Of a DNA stretch of 9,985 nt, positions 1-5,633 are shown piece after piece. Location: NCBI GenBank assembly GCA_016781635.1, contig JADDPY010000435.1, forward strand, positions 1,684 to 11,668. The letters are read 5' to 3'. Under the pieces are notes generated by a model. The model had not been told where the DNA came from. It did not search any database and saw nothing but the letters and a program-made list of their open reading frames with translations. The stretch comes from Rubrobacter sp. (lineage in GTDB: Bacteria > Actinomycetota > Rubrobacteria > Rubrobacterales > Rubrobacteraceae). The position numbers and the translations under genes are program-made. How positions within the stretch are numbered: the stretch's first letter is position 1; every line of letters starts with the position of its first letter.

Positions 1-210
1 GTCGTCGTACGCTTCGCGGGCCGCTCCCCTGGTGGTTAGCACGGAGGAGGAAACACCGCGCCTCGCGAGGGCCTCGCGCAGACGCAGAACGTAGTGGGCG
101 ACGCCGTCCCTCTCCGGCCGGTATGTCCCCGCCACCATCGCCACATGCGTCGTGCCGCTCGTTCCTTCCCGATTATCCCGGTCCCCGTCGTCGGCGGGCA
201 CTCTACCCAT
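1..210 (-). CDS. Glycosyltransferase family 4 (group 1), N-terminal fragment
   Basis: This is the first 70 codons of a gene that leaves the window on the left. From the ATG at 210 it reads a short polar lead, then HVAMVAGTYRPERDGVAHYV (residues 22-41) followed by LRLREALARRGVSSSVLTT. A hydrophobic first strand, a glycine-containing turn, then a helix ending in ALARRG and a strand V-S-S-S-V-L-T is the usual opening of the acceptor-binding Rossmann domain of GT4 (GT-B fold) glycosyltransferases, which move sugars from nucleotide donors at the inner membrane face. The donor-binding C-terminal domain is outside the window, so donor and product cannot be told. The start is uncertain: no strong ribosome site precedes the ATG at 210, and a GTG (residue 23) or ATG (residue 25) inside would give a shorter protein beginning right at the first strand. 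The two GT9 genes upstream on the same strand support a glycan-assembly setting. Confidence 0.7.
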   Translation of the reverse strand, partial: MGRVPADDGDRDNREGTSGTTHVAMVAGTYRPERDGVAHYVLRLREALARRGVSSSVLTTRGAAREAYDD

Positions 211-604
211 TCCACCGGCTAAGTATCCGGCCGCAGTGCTCGTGAAGGGAGAGACCGAACGAGCTTTGTAGTACACAACGGCTCTCCCCGGCGTGATCTG
301 CGCTGGGTTTCCTGACGGTATCCGATCGGTGCGGGCCGCCGAAAGGGCGCGTAGGGACGGGATTACGGCTCAGCTTGTCAGGGCTCTGGAGAAGCTCGAC
401 CGCGAGGGGGCAGTATCTTCACACCGATCTACGAACCCGCCCATACGGCACCGTGCGCCGCCCTTGTTTGCGCTGGCTTGCGCAACTACCGACCTCCTGC
501 AAACCGTATTGTCGGCGACCAGTCCCCTGGTATCGCTGACGGTGCGTTTCTCGGAAGACTCGACTTTTCCGAGAGCTTTTGTAGAAAAGCGGGCTGGAGT
601 GCCG
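211..604. other. Intergenic gap between GT9 and GT4 genes
   Basis: About 400 bases hold no gene I can support. The right end has two hairpins (549-574 and 575-590) next to the terminator of the GT9 gene. The promoter of the GT4 gene should lie at the left end on the minus strand, but I see no convincing -35/-10 pair. On the plus strand, short patches look coding-like (around 336-419, reading ERARRDGITAQLVRALEKLD, then another frame from about 410). They are in different frames, lack a start with a ribosome site, and run into the hairpins, so they may be eroded coding DNA or chance in GC-rich sequence. Confidence 0.4.
549..590. repeat. Two adjacent inverted repeats (hairpins)
   Basis: The first has arms TCTCGGAA (549-556) and TTCCGAGA (567-574) around a 10-base loop. 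The second has arms GCTTTT (575-580) and AAAAGC (585-590) around GTAG. On the plus strand the first stem is followed by GCTTTTG, which resembles a weak intrinsic terminator, but no plus-strand gene feeds into it. On the minus strand they lie just past the GT9 terminator and could act as a backup or protect the 3' end. Confidence 0.45.
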
Positions 605-643
605 AAAAACCTCCGGTAAGGTTCTTACGCGCAAGAACTTTAC
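605..643 (-). terminator. Rho-independent terminator of the GT9 pair
   Basis: On the minus strand an 11-base-pair stem with one G-U pair is formed by 633-643 and 616-626, with the six-base loop 627-632. Six bases after the stem comes a T5 run (plus-strand A605-A609). The stem includes the TAA stop codon (640-642) of the second GT9 gene, so the transcript would end immediately after translation ends. The stem is only moderately GC-rich and the T-run is offset, so efficiency is uncertain. Confidence 0.7.
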
Positions 644-1713
644 GCTTGTACCTCGACCTCGGAAAGCAACGATAGGCAGGCCTCGGCGACCTCCCCTGGC
701 GGGATGTCCAGGCACTCCTGAGCATACGGGCAGGTGAAGGCGTAACAAGGGCTGCACGACGTCTCGCGGCGGAGCAGGCGGTAGGGAGTGTCGCGCGGTC
801 TCCACTGCTCCTCCAGCTCCGTACCGGCGAAGAGCACCACTTCCGGGGTTCTGAGGGCGTCGGCGATGTGCATGGTGGAGGTATTGCTCGTCAGCAGGAG
901 GTTCGCCCCCTCGACAAGCGCGGCGAGGCCGGCGAGGTCGGTCGAGCCGATCAGGTCCACCCCCCGATCCCCGAGGAGGCCGAGCAGGGCCCTCCCGCGC
1001 TCGCGATCCGCCTCCGTGCCGCTCACTACCACCGGCCAGCCCGTCTCCTCCGCGACGCGTCGGGCGGCAAGTGCGAAGCGGTCGGTGGGGTAGTTTCGAG
1101 ACCGGGCGCTCGTCCAGGGGTTGAGCAGAAGGTACGGCGAGCCCGGTGTGACGCCGCGTCCCTGCAGGAGGACGGCGACGGAGGTCCGGGCCTCCTCCGG
1201 TACCCGGAGACCAAGGGCGCGGTCCCGAACCCGGAAGCCCGCGTGTTCGACGAGGCGCAGGTTCCGCTCGGCCTGGTGGAGCCCGTCGGGGGCGGCGGGC
1301 AATTCGTCCGTGAGCACGCCGCCGCCCCACTCCTTCGACTCGCCGAGCCTCAGGGGGATGCCCGCGAGGTAGCAGGCGTAGCCCGCCGGGTGGGGCGTCT
1401 GCTTGAAAGAGGTCAGCACGACCGCGCCGTCGTATCCGCCGCTTTTCATGGCTTCGATCATCTCCAGCTCCCTGGCCGGGTCGAGGGGGAGACGGCCGAG
1501 GTCTTGCCACACCACGCGCCAGGTGAGCACGTCATCCACCCATGGCAGGAGCGAGGCGGCCTTGCTCCCGCCCGGGCTCGCCATGAGCGTGAGGTGCGCA
1601 TCCGGCAGGTTTTCCTTGAGCGCGCGCAGCATGGGACCCGTCATCACCACGTCCCCGATGTTGTCCAGGCGCACCACGAGGAGGCGCCGGGCCTGCGCCC
1701 ACGCGCCGTTCAA
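640..1713 (-). CDS. Glycosyltransferase family 9 (heptosyltransferase-like), second of pair
   Basis: This is a 357-residue GT-B enzyme of the ADP-heptose:LPS heptosyltransferase (GT9) family, about the usual length. The N-terminal domain opens with LLVVRLDNIGDVVMTGPMLR (residues 11-30), the family's R-x-D-x-I/L-G-D nucleotide-sugar enzyme signature. The C-terminal domain has LLLNPW (196-201) and the donor-site segment TSNTSTMHIADAL (275-287), matching the family pattern S-x-x-S/T-x-x-M-H-I-A. The C-terminus carries four cysteines (C320, C323, C328, C334) in the C-x2-C-x4-C-x5-C arrangement common in GT9 proteins, possibly a structural or metal site. I place the start at a TTG (1713-1711) that overlaps the TGA of the preceding gene as TTGA, with GGAG ten bases upstream. 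The open frame runs on upstream, but there it only shadows the neighbouring gene. Co-translation with the first GT9 is likely. The acceptor is unknown; a heptose donor should not be assumed in a probable monoderm. Confidence 0.88.
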   Translation of the reverse strand: MNGAWAQARRLLVVRLDNIGDVVMTGPMLRALKENLPDAHLTLMASPGGSKAASLLPWVDDVLTWRVVWQDLGRLPLDPARELEMIEAMKSGGYDGAVVLTSFKQTPHPAGYACYLAGIPLRLGESKEWGGGVLTDELPAAPDGLHQAERNLRLVEHAGFRVRDRALGLRVPEEARTSVAVLLQGRGVTPGSPYLLLNPWTSARSRNYPTDRFALAARRVAEETGWPVVVSGTEADRERGRALLGLLGDRGVDLIGSTDLAGLAALVEGANLLLTSNTSTMHIADALRTPEVVLFAGTELEEQWRPRDTPYRLLRRETSCSPCYAFTCPYAQECLDIPPGEVAEACLSLLSEVEVQA

Positions 1714-2756
1714 CGCGTGGCTTCTCCACGGGCCGCGGTTCGGCCGATCTCCAGGAGATCGAGGGCCGTCGAGAGGGCGCTCTCCACGGGGATGTCCTCC
1801 AGGCAGGTGTGCCAGGCGCGTCCTTCCAGGGTACACACGCCGGCGTACCAGCAGGGTTGCCGGGTGAAGTCCGAGACGTCGCGCTGGGGGCAGGCGGGGT
1901 GGCCCTGGAGGTTTACGTGCGGCGGCGGCTGGCCGTAGCGGCCGTGCCAGGAGGGGCCGAAGAGCGTGACGGTCGGCACCCGCAGGGAGGCGGCGATGCG
2001 CGCCGGGCCCGTGTCCGCGCCGACGACGAGGTCCGCGTGGGAGAGGGCGGCGGCGAGTTCGCGAAGCGTACCGCGTGGCAGTACCGTTCCGCCTGCTAGC
2101 TCGGCGACGCGCCCGGCCTGACCCTCGTCCGAGCCTACGGGCACGACGATGCCCGCACCGTGACGCTCGCGGAGGGCGCGGCCCAGAGCCCCCCACGACC
2201 CCTCCGGCCAGCGCTTGACCTCCATGCCGGCGTCGGGGAGGAGAAAGACGAGGGGGCGTCCGAGGCCGGCGAGCTCTCGTGCGGCGGAGACACGTTCTTC
2301 GGAGGCGAGGCGAAGTAGGGGCGGGGCTACGGAGCCCTCGGAGATCAGGCCGTCCGAGAGCAGGAGGCTGAGGAAGCGTTCGCCGACGCACTCGTCCGGA
2401 GGCGGCGAGCGCCACAGGTTCGTCTTCGCGCGAGGGACACCGGAGCCCCGGATGAGGGCGTCTATGCCATCGTAGGAAGTGTCGGAGACGACGAGGTCCC
2501 AGCCCCCACGGGCGAGTTGATCCTCGACAGCATCCCGGGCGCGCCCGGGTTGGGCGTAGACGCTCTCGTGGATGAACCCGTCCCCCTCCAGAAGCTCGAC
2601 GCCGGGCGGGAAAGTGAGGAGCGTGAGACACGCTTCGGGGTAGGAACGGGCGAGGGCCTGGATCGCGCCCAGCGAGATCAGCACATCGCCGAGACCCCCC
2701 AGAAGCTCGACGAAAAGTATCCGGCGGACCCCCTCGCATGGCCCGTTACCGGGCAC
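1710..2756 (-). CDS. Glycosyltransferase family 9 (heptosyltransferase-like), first of pair
   Basis: This 348-residue protein is a second GT9 member, clearly divergent from its neighbour. The N-terminus RRILFVELLGGLGDVLISLG (11-30) has the family's strand plus G-G-L-G-D loop. KRWP (181-184) matches the conserved K-x-W-P segment at the domain junction, and GADTGPARIAASL (247-259) followed by PTVTLFGP (261-268) is the donor-binding motif, with ARIA where MHIA is usual. Four C-terminal cysteines (289, 302, 308, 318) resemble those of the partner but with wider spacing. The start is a GTG at 2756; a weak GGGG lies seven bases upstream and no better start exists before the first strand. It lies 68 bases after the thiamine-binding gene and overlaps the next GT9 by four bases, so it probably leads a two-gene unit. 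GT9 enzymes transfer sugars onto lipid-linked or surface glycan acceptors on the cytoplasmic side; donor and acceptor cannot be read from the sequence. Confidence 0.88.
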   Translation of the reverse strand: MPGNGPCEGVRRILFVELLGGLGDVLISLGAIQALARSYPEACLTLLTFPPGVELLEGDGFIHESVYAQPGRARDAVEDQLARGGWDLVVSDTSYDGIDALIRGSGVPRAKTNLWRSPPPDECVGERFLSLLLSDGLISEGSVAPPLLRLASEERVSAARELAGLGRPLVFLLPDAGMEVKRWPEGSWGALGRALRERHGAGIVVPVGSDEGQAGRVAELAGGTVLPRGTLRELAAALSHADLVVGADTGPARIAASLRVPTVTLFGPSWHGRYGQPPPHVNLQGHPACPQRDVSDFTRQPCWYAGVCTLEGRAWHTCLEDIPVESALSTALDLLEIGRTAARGEATR

Positions 2757-2776
2757 TATGTAACCCCGAAAGGGTA

Positions 2777-2801
2777 CGCCGCCAGCCGAAGGGAGGCGGC
2801 G
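2777..2801 (-). terminator. Possible hairpin after the thiamine-binding gene
   Basis: Arms CGCCGCC (2777-2783) and GGCGGCG (2795-2801) are perfect complements. Two further C-G pairs inside (2786-2787 with 2792-2793) close a GAAG-type loop. It begins 23 bases after the stop codon at 2825 and ends 20 bases before the GTG start of the first GT9. There is no T-run on the minus strand, so it may be a weak or factor-assisted terminator, an attenuator for the GT9 pair, or an mRNA-stability hairpin. Confidence 0.4.
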
Positions 2802-2824
2802 CTTCTACCATTTGCTTCTGCGGT

Positions 2825-3136
2825 CTAGCCAGCGTTCAGCTTTTCCTGGGTCGAGCGTAGCCGCTCTTCGCCGGAGCGCGGCGCGGCGTCGCGTCGGTCG
2901 TCGACCTTGACCACCGCGTAGGCCCTTCCCGCGCCCAGCTCGAAGACGGCGGCGTGCGCCCGTGCCACGGCGGCGTAGGCCTCCTCCGGGGTCTCGGCCT
3001 CTATCGTCGTCCCCATAGCTTCCAGTGTGCACTTCAGGCCCGAGCTCTCGATCGCCTTGACCGCTGCCGCCACGTAGTCGCTGACGCTCGTGGTCCCGGT
3101 CCCGATTGGGAAGATGCTTACCTCCGCTACTACCAA
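2825..3136 (-). CDS. Thiamine-binding protein, MTH1187/YkoF-like family
   Basis: This 103-residue protein matches the MTH1187 (formerly DUF77, Thiamine_BP) family along nearly its whole length: VAEVSIFPIGTGTTSVSDYV (3-22), a helix, the strand CTLEAMGTTIEAETPEEAY (36-54), a second helix ending AHAAVFELGAGR (60-71), and the diagnostic closing strand VVKVDDRRD (75-83). Family members are small ferredoxin-like alpha/beta proteins that form tetramers and bind thiamine or related pyrimidines; their role is thought to be thiamine handling or salvage, not catalysis. The last 20 residues are a charged, non-conserved tail. The start is a TTG at 3136 with AAAGGA seven bases upstream, and the first family strand begins immediately after it. 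No other thiamine gene is visible nearby, and I see no TPP riboswitch upstream. Its relation to the glycosyltransferases is probably only positional. Confidence 0.9.
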   Translation of the reverse strand: MVVAEVSIFPIGTGTTSVSDYVAAAVKAIESSGLKCTLEAMGTTIEAETPEEAYAAVARAHAAVFELGAGRAYAVVKVDDRRDAAPRSGEERLRSTQEKLNAG

Positions 3137-3143
3137 GATGCCG

Positions 3144-3149
3144 TCCTTT
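3144..3149 (-). promoter_or_regulatory. Ribosome binding site fixing the TTG start of the thiamine-binding gene
   Basis: AAAGGA on the minus strand ends seven bases before the TTG at 3136-3134. No ATG or GTG lies at a suitable distance, so this supports TTG initiation. Confidence 0.6.
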
Positions 3150-3226
3150 CTACCGTCCGTGCCTCGACGATCCCGACCCTCTTCCTCCGAGAAGCGGGTC
3201 GGGCGTTGCGAAACTCCCGGCGCATC

Positions 3227-3916
3227 TTACCCGACGCTAACATCTGTGGTGTCCACGTCGAGGACGCCGCCTAGGCCCATGATCTCCGCTACCGACTCAT
3301 CGAGGTCGTCCTGCGTCGCGGCTCTCCCCGTAAGCTCCACGACGCCTTCCTTCTCGGCTCGAACCTCCAACTCCGTCCCGTTGACGAGGTCCTCCACGTC
3401 GTCTTTCAAGGTCTCGTTGTCCCTGAGGGCGGGGTCGAGTTCTTCGTCGCCGGTCTCCGGGTTGATGTAGACGTCGTTGCGCGGGTAGCCGGACTCCGGG
3501 GTGGTCGAGCCCTCGTCCTCCCAAGCGCTCGCCTCTCCGGCTTCGGTGGAAGCTACCTGCGCGGGATCGGCGGCCTCGTGCTCGTCGGTGGGTGTGGTGA
3601 CGAACTGGCCGTCGTGCGGGCTGTCGTCGACGTCGGACTGGTTCGGCGCGTAGCCCTGGGGCCTCACCTCTTCGTCCTCGTGCTCGCCGGGCTCGTCGTC
3701 GAACTCGTCGGGCTGGACGATTCCGAAGTTCGCCTCCGGGTCCAGGTCGACGGAGGAGAACGGCAGCTCCTGGTACTCACCGTCGCGCTCCACGACGACA
3801 TGCGTTACCACCACGATGCCGTCATCGTCCTGCCCCGTGAGGACCTCCGTCACGCGCCCGATCGCCGTACCGTCCGGCGTCCACGCCTCCAGCCCGATCA
3901 AACCTTGTCCGTCCAC
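3227..3916 (-). CDS. PRC-barrel and BON domain protein with acidic linker
   Basis: The 229-residue protein has two small domains. Residues 5-68 form a PRC-barrel: GLIGLEAWTPDGTAIGRVTE (5-24), then VVTHVVVERDGEYQELPFSSVDL (36-58). PRC-barrels are beta-barrel modules found in photosynthetic reaction centre H subunits, RimM and many small stress or storage-linked proteins. Residues 70-165 are a disordered, very acidic linker rich in D, E, P, S and T. Residues 166-229 form a BON domain: ETLKDDVEDLVNGTELEVRA, then GVVELTGRAATQDDLDESVA, and a final strand VLDVDTTDVSVG. BON domains are associated with phospholipid or envelope interaction, as in OsmY. There is no signal peptide or membrane segment, so a cytoplasmic location is likeliest. 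The GTG start has AGAGGAG five bases upstream. I know no enzymatic activity for this architecture; a role in stress adaptation or membrane-surface binding is inference. Confidence 0.85.
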   Translation of the reverse strand: MDGQGLIGLEAWTPDGTAIGRVTEVLTGQDDDGIVVVTHVVVERDGEYQELPFSSVDLDPEANFGIVQPDEFDDEPGEHEDEEVRPQGYAPNQSDVDDSPHDGQFVTTPTDEHEAADPAQVASTEAGEASAWEDEGSTTPESGYPRNDVYINPETGDEELDPALRDNETLKDDVEDLVNGTELEVRAEKEGVVELTGRAATQDDLDESVAEIMGLGGVLDVDTTDVSVG

Positions 3917-3979
3917 TAAAACTCCTCTGTTCTCCGATGGATACTCTTGACCTCCGACACGCCCCAGGCGGCGGGAGTC

Positions 3980-4239
3980 CTAGCCGGCCGGTTCGAACAA
4001 CCCATACTTCTCGCCGATGGCGACTACCATCGTTTTGTACCCAATCTCGTCGAAGAGCACGACCGCAGCTCCTCGTAGCCAAGCCTTTCACCGGCGACGC
4101 TTTCTATTCCGTCAGGCTGTATACCCTGTACTTCTTCGCGTCGTACCTCCGAAAAACCGGTGGGACCCCGGTCCAGAACGTAGATATTTGCATGTCCCTC
4201 TGCTCCTATTGCATGCATTAAAATGCAAACACTGGGCAT
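3980..4239 (-). pseudogene. Small hypothetical gene broken by a frame change
   Basis: On the minus strand, a frame open from ATG 4239 (or ATG 4218) reads GHANIYVLDRGPTGFSEVRR and on to ERLGYEEL near 4066. There the reading becomes implausible, but the -1 frame continues as VVLFDEIGYKTMVVAIGEKY, then GLFEPAG and a TAG stop at 3982-3980. Both parts look like real protein: the C-terminal part has GC-rich third codon positions, alternating hydrophobic pattern and a natural charged/Pro-Gly end. A single missing base near CTG/CGG (about 4064-4068) joins them into an 80-87 residue protein. I do not recognise the family. No good ribosome site precedes either ATG; AAGG directly abuts the ATG at 4239. 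Explanations are a decayed gene, a sequencing error in an intact small gene, or programmed -1 slippage, though no classic slippery heptamer is present. Codons in the N-terminal part are AT-richer than in neighbouring genes. Confidence 0.45.
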
Positions 4240-4280
4240 CCTTGAGTTGATTTTCGCAGGCGTTGCGGGGCCTACGAGGG

Positions 4281-4310
4281 TTGCGCCGGGTGCATCCGGG
4301 GAATCATTAT
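4281..4310 (+). promoter_or_regulatory. Candidate promoter for the Asp23 family gene
   Basis: TTGCGC (4281-4286) and CATTAT (4305-4310) are separated by 18 bases and resemble -35 and -10 elements of a primary sigma factor (4 of 6 matches at -10). The start of transcription would fall near 4317, giving a leader of about 30 bases that contains GGGAGGA (4329-4335). No operator is obvious. Confidence 0.35.
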
Positions 4311-4345
4311 GATGGAGACTGTGAACACGGGAGGATAGATCTGCT

Positions 4346-4999
4346 ATGAGCGAACGAGAAGGTCAGCGGCAAGGGAGCCCGCTCGACAGCGAGCGTGGCA
4401 CCACTACCATCGAGGACGCCGTCGTTAAAAGGATAGCAGGGCGGGCCGCGAACGAGGTCGAGGGCATTCACATGGGCGGCAACACCTCCCGGAGCGCGGG
4501 CGGCTTGTTGGGGAGGGCGACCGGTTCCTCGAACGACGAGACGCGTGGCATCTCCGTCGAGGTCGGCAGGGTCGAGACGGCGATCGACATGACCATGGCG
4601 CTGGACTACGACAAGAACATCCTTCAGACCGTCGACAGGGTCCGCGAGAAGGTAGAGGAGCAGGTCCGTAGCCTCACCGGGTTACAAATCACCGAGTTGA
4701 ACGTCACCGTAAGCGACATCGTGTTCCCCAACAACCGGGGAGGCGAAAGCGGAGGTGGGGGACGCGGCGAGATCTCCGCGGGGAGCTCGGAGGACGACAC
4801 TGCCCCGGTCCGGCCCCGGGAGCCGATCAGCCGCGACCGCACCGGGGACGAAGACGTATACGTCGAGGGGACGCCGGTCGAGGAGGGTGAGACCGCGGAG
4901 CTAAGGCTCGGCGAGGATGTCCACAAGCGGCCCTCCGGGGAGCGCGGCGGGAGAGGCGAACGCGGAGAGCGCGGAGGCGGGGGCCGGCGGAGAGGGTAG
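4346..4999 (+). CDS. Asp23/Gls24 family envelope stress response protein
   Basis: The 217-residue protein has an Asp23 (DUF322) domain at about 19-128. Characteristic parts are TTTIEDAVVKRIAGRAANEV (19-38) with EGIHMGG, GISVEVGRVETAIDMTMALD (68-87), and an amphipathic helix TVDRVREKVEEQVRSLTGLQ (95-114) followed by ITELNVTVSDIVF. The Asp23/Gls24 family comprises cytoplasmic alkaline-shock and general-stress proteins; in Staphylococcus Asp23 is tethered beneath the membrane by a partner (AmaP). After residue 130 a non-conserved tail of almost 90 residues follows, acidic first and then Arg/Gly/Glu-rich with tandem RGERGERGG near the end. The ATG at 4346 has GGGAGGA ten bases upstream. No AmaP-like membrane partner is adjacent. 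The basic RGG-like end could bind nucleic acid or an acidic surface; that is inference. Usual family members are about 110-180 residues, so this one is extended. Confidence 0.88.
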   Translation: MSEREGQRQGSPLDSERGTTTIEDAVVKRIAGRAANEVEGIHMGGNTSRSAGGLLGRATGSSNDETRGISVEVGRVETAIDMTMALDYDKNILQTVDRVREKVEEQVRSLTGLQITELNVTVSDIVFPNNRGGESGGGGRGEISAGSSEDDTAPVRPREPISRDRTGDEDVYVEGTPVEEGETAELRLGEDVHKRPSGERGGRGERGERGGGGRRRG

Positions 5000-5050
5000 G
5001 ACCTGTACGGGCGCCGTGCCGGGCCATACTTAGCGTCGCCGTAGGCATCC

Positions 5051-5551
5051 ATGGCCCAGGATCTCCTCAAGCCCGGCCTGCGGCTCGTGTTTTGCGGCTA
5101 CAACCCCTCGCTCACGTCGGGACGTAGCGGGCACCACTACGCCCACCCCGGCAACCGTTTTTGGCGCGTCCTGCATGCCTCCGGTATCACCGACCGCCTC
5201 TACCGCCCCGAGGAGGACGAGGCGCTACCCGACACTCTACGCATCGGGTTCACCAACCTCTGCCCGCGGCCGACTCGCCGCGCCGACGAGCTCTCGCGCG
5301 AGGAGATAAGGGTCGGGGCCCAGGAGCTCCGGGAGAAACTGGATGTGCTCAAGCCCCGGGTGGTAGCTTACGCCGGAATCGGCGTGTACCGCTGGTTCCG
5401 TACGACCTCGAAGGTATCGTGGGGTATGCAGGAGAATCCTGCCGTCTCCGGGGTGACAGACGTCGTTCTACCGTCCCCCTCCGGCCTCAACCGGATGAGC
5501 TTCGACGAGTTGGTAGAGCATTACCGTCAGGTAGTCCCCCTTCTGGAGTAG
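5051..5551 (+). CDS. mug: G:T/U mismatch-specific uracil-DNA glycosylase (Mug family)
   Basis: The 166-residue protein closely follows E. coli Mug in length and motifs. Motif 1, VFCGYNPSLTSGRSGHHYAH (13-32), holds Asn18 in G-x-N-P, the position that orients the catalytic water, and continues PGNRFW (33-38). Motif 2 is VVLPSPSGLNR (138-148), corresponding to LPNPSGLSR of E. coli, the loop that intercalates into DNA and contacts the widowed guanine. The enzyme removes uracil, ethenocytosine and, weakly, thymine from mismatches with guanine to begin base-excision repair, which suits a high-GC genome with frequent cytosine deamination. The ATG at 5051 is 51 bases after the Asp23 gene and has no good Shine-Dalgarno; CATACT (5025-5030) could be a -10 giving a very short leader, or the gene may be co-transcribed with the gene before it. 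The start is set by motif position, since motif 1 begins only 12 residues in. Confidence 0.93.
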   Translation: MAQDLLKPGLRLVFCGYNPSLTSGRSGHHYAHPGNRFWRVLHASGITDRLYRPEEDEALPDTLRIGFTNLCPRPTRRADELSREEIRVGAQELREKLDVLKPRVVAYAGIGVYRWFRTTSKVSWGMQENPAVSGVTDVVLPSPSGLNRMSFDELVEHYRQVVPLLE

Positions 5552-5615
5552 CGTTGCTCCTGCTCCATAGGGTGGCGGGGCCGTGCTAGATTCGACTTGG
5601 TAGACCGGTGTACAG

Positions 5616-5625
5616 AGGGAAGGAG
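5616..5625 (+). promoter_or_regulatory. Ribosome binding site deciding the oxidoreductase start
   Basis: AGGGAAGGAG ends eight bases before the ATG at 5634 but only two bases before an in-frame TTG at 5628. The ATG is therefore preferred, shortening the longest open frame by two codons. Confidence 0.7.
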
Positions 5626-5633
5626 CCTTGCGA

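Larger units (their letters stand above)
3917..4345. other. Divergent intergenic region, PRC/BON versus Asp23 genes
   Basis: This spacer separates two divergently transcribed genes and must carry promoters in both directions. It is less GC-rich than its surroundings, particularly around 4181-4260. It includes the small frame-disrupted reading frame (3980-4239, listed separately) and a candidate plus-strand promoter (4281-4310). I see no clear minus-strand promoter within the 60 bases ahead of the PRC/BON start. If the small reading frame is real, the PRC/BON gene would lie 63 bases downstream of its stop. Confidence 0.5.

Noticed and set aside
868..1938. Long plus-strand open frame opposite the GT9 genes
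   Set aside because: Antisense shadow of high-GC coding DNA; composition is low-complexity and no motif is present.
1714..2739. Minus-strand open frame extending the second GT9 protein to about 700 residues
   Set aside because: The added part is Arg/Pro-rich with no motifs and overlaps the first GT9 gene, which has clear family motifs in its own frame; it is a GC-driven shadow.
3137..3226. TPP riboswitch ahead of the thiamine-binding gene
   Set aside because: The 90-base gap lacks the conserved CUGAGA and related TPP-aptamer elements and is too short for the element plus leader.
4624..5070. Minus-strand open frame opposite the Asp23 tail
   Set aside because: Ser/Pro/Arg-rich mirror of the repetitive tail codons; no start signal or family resemblance.
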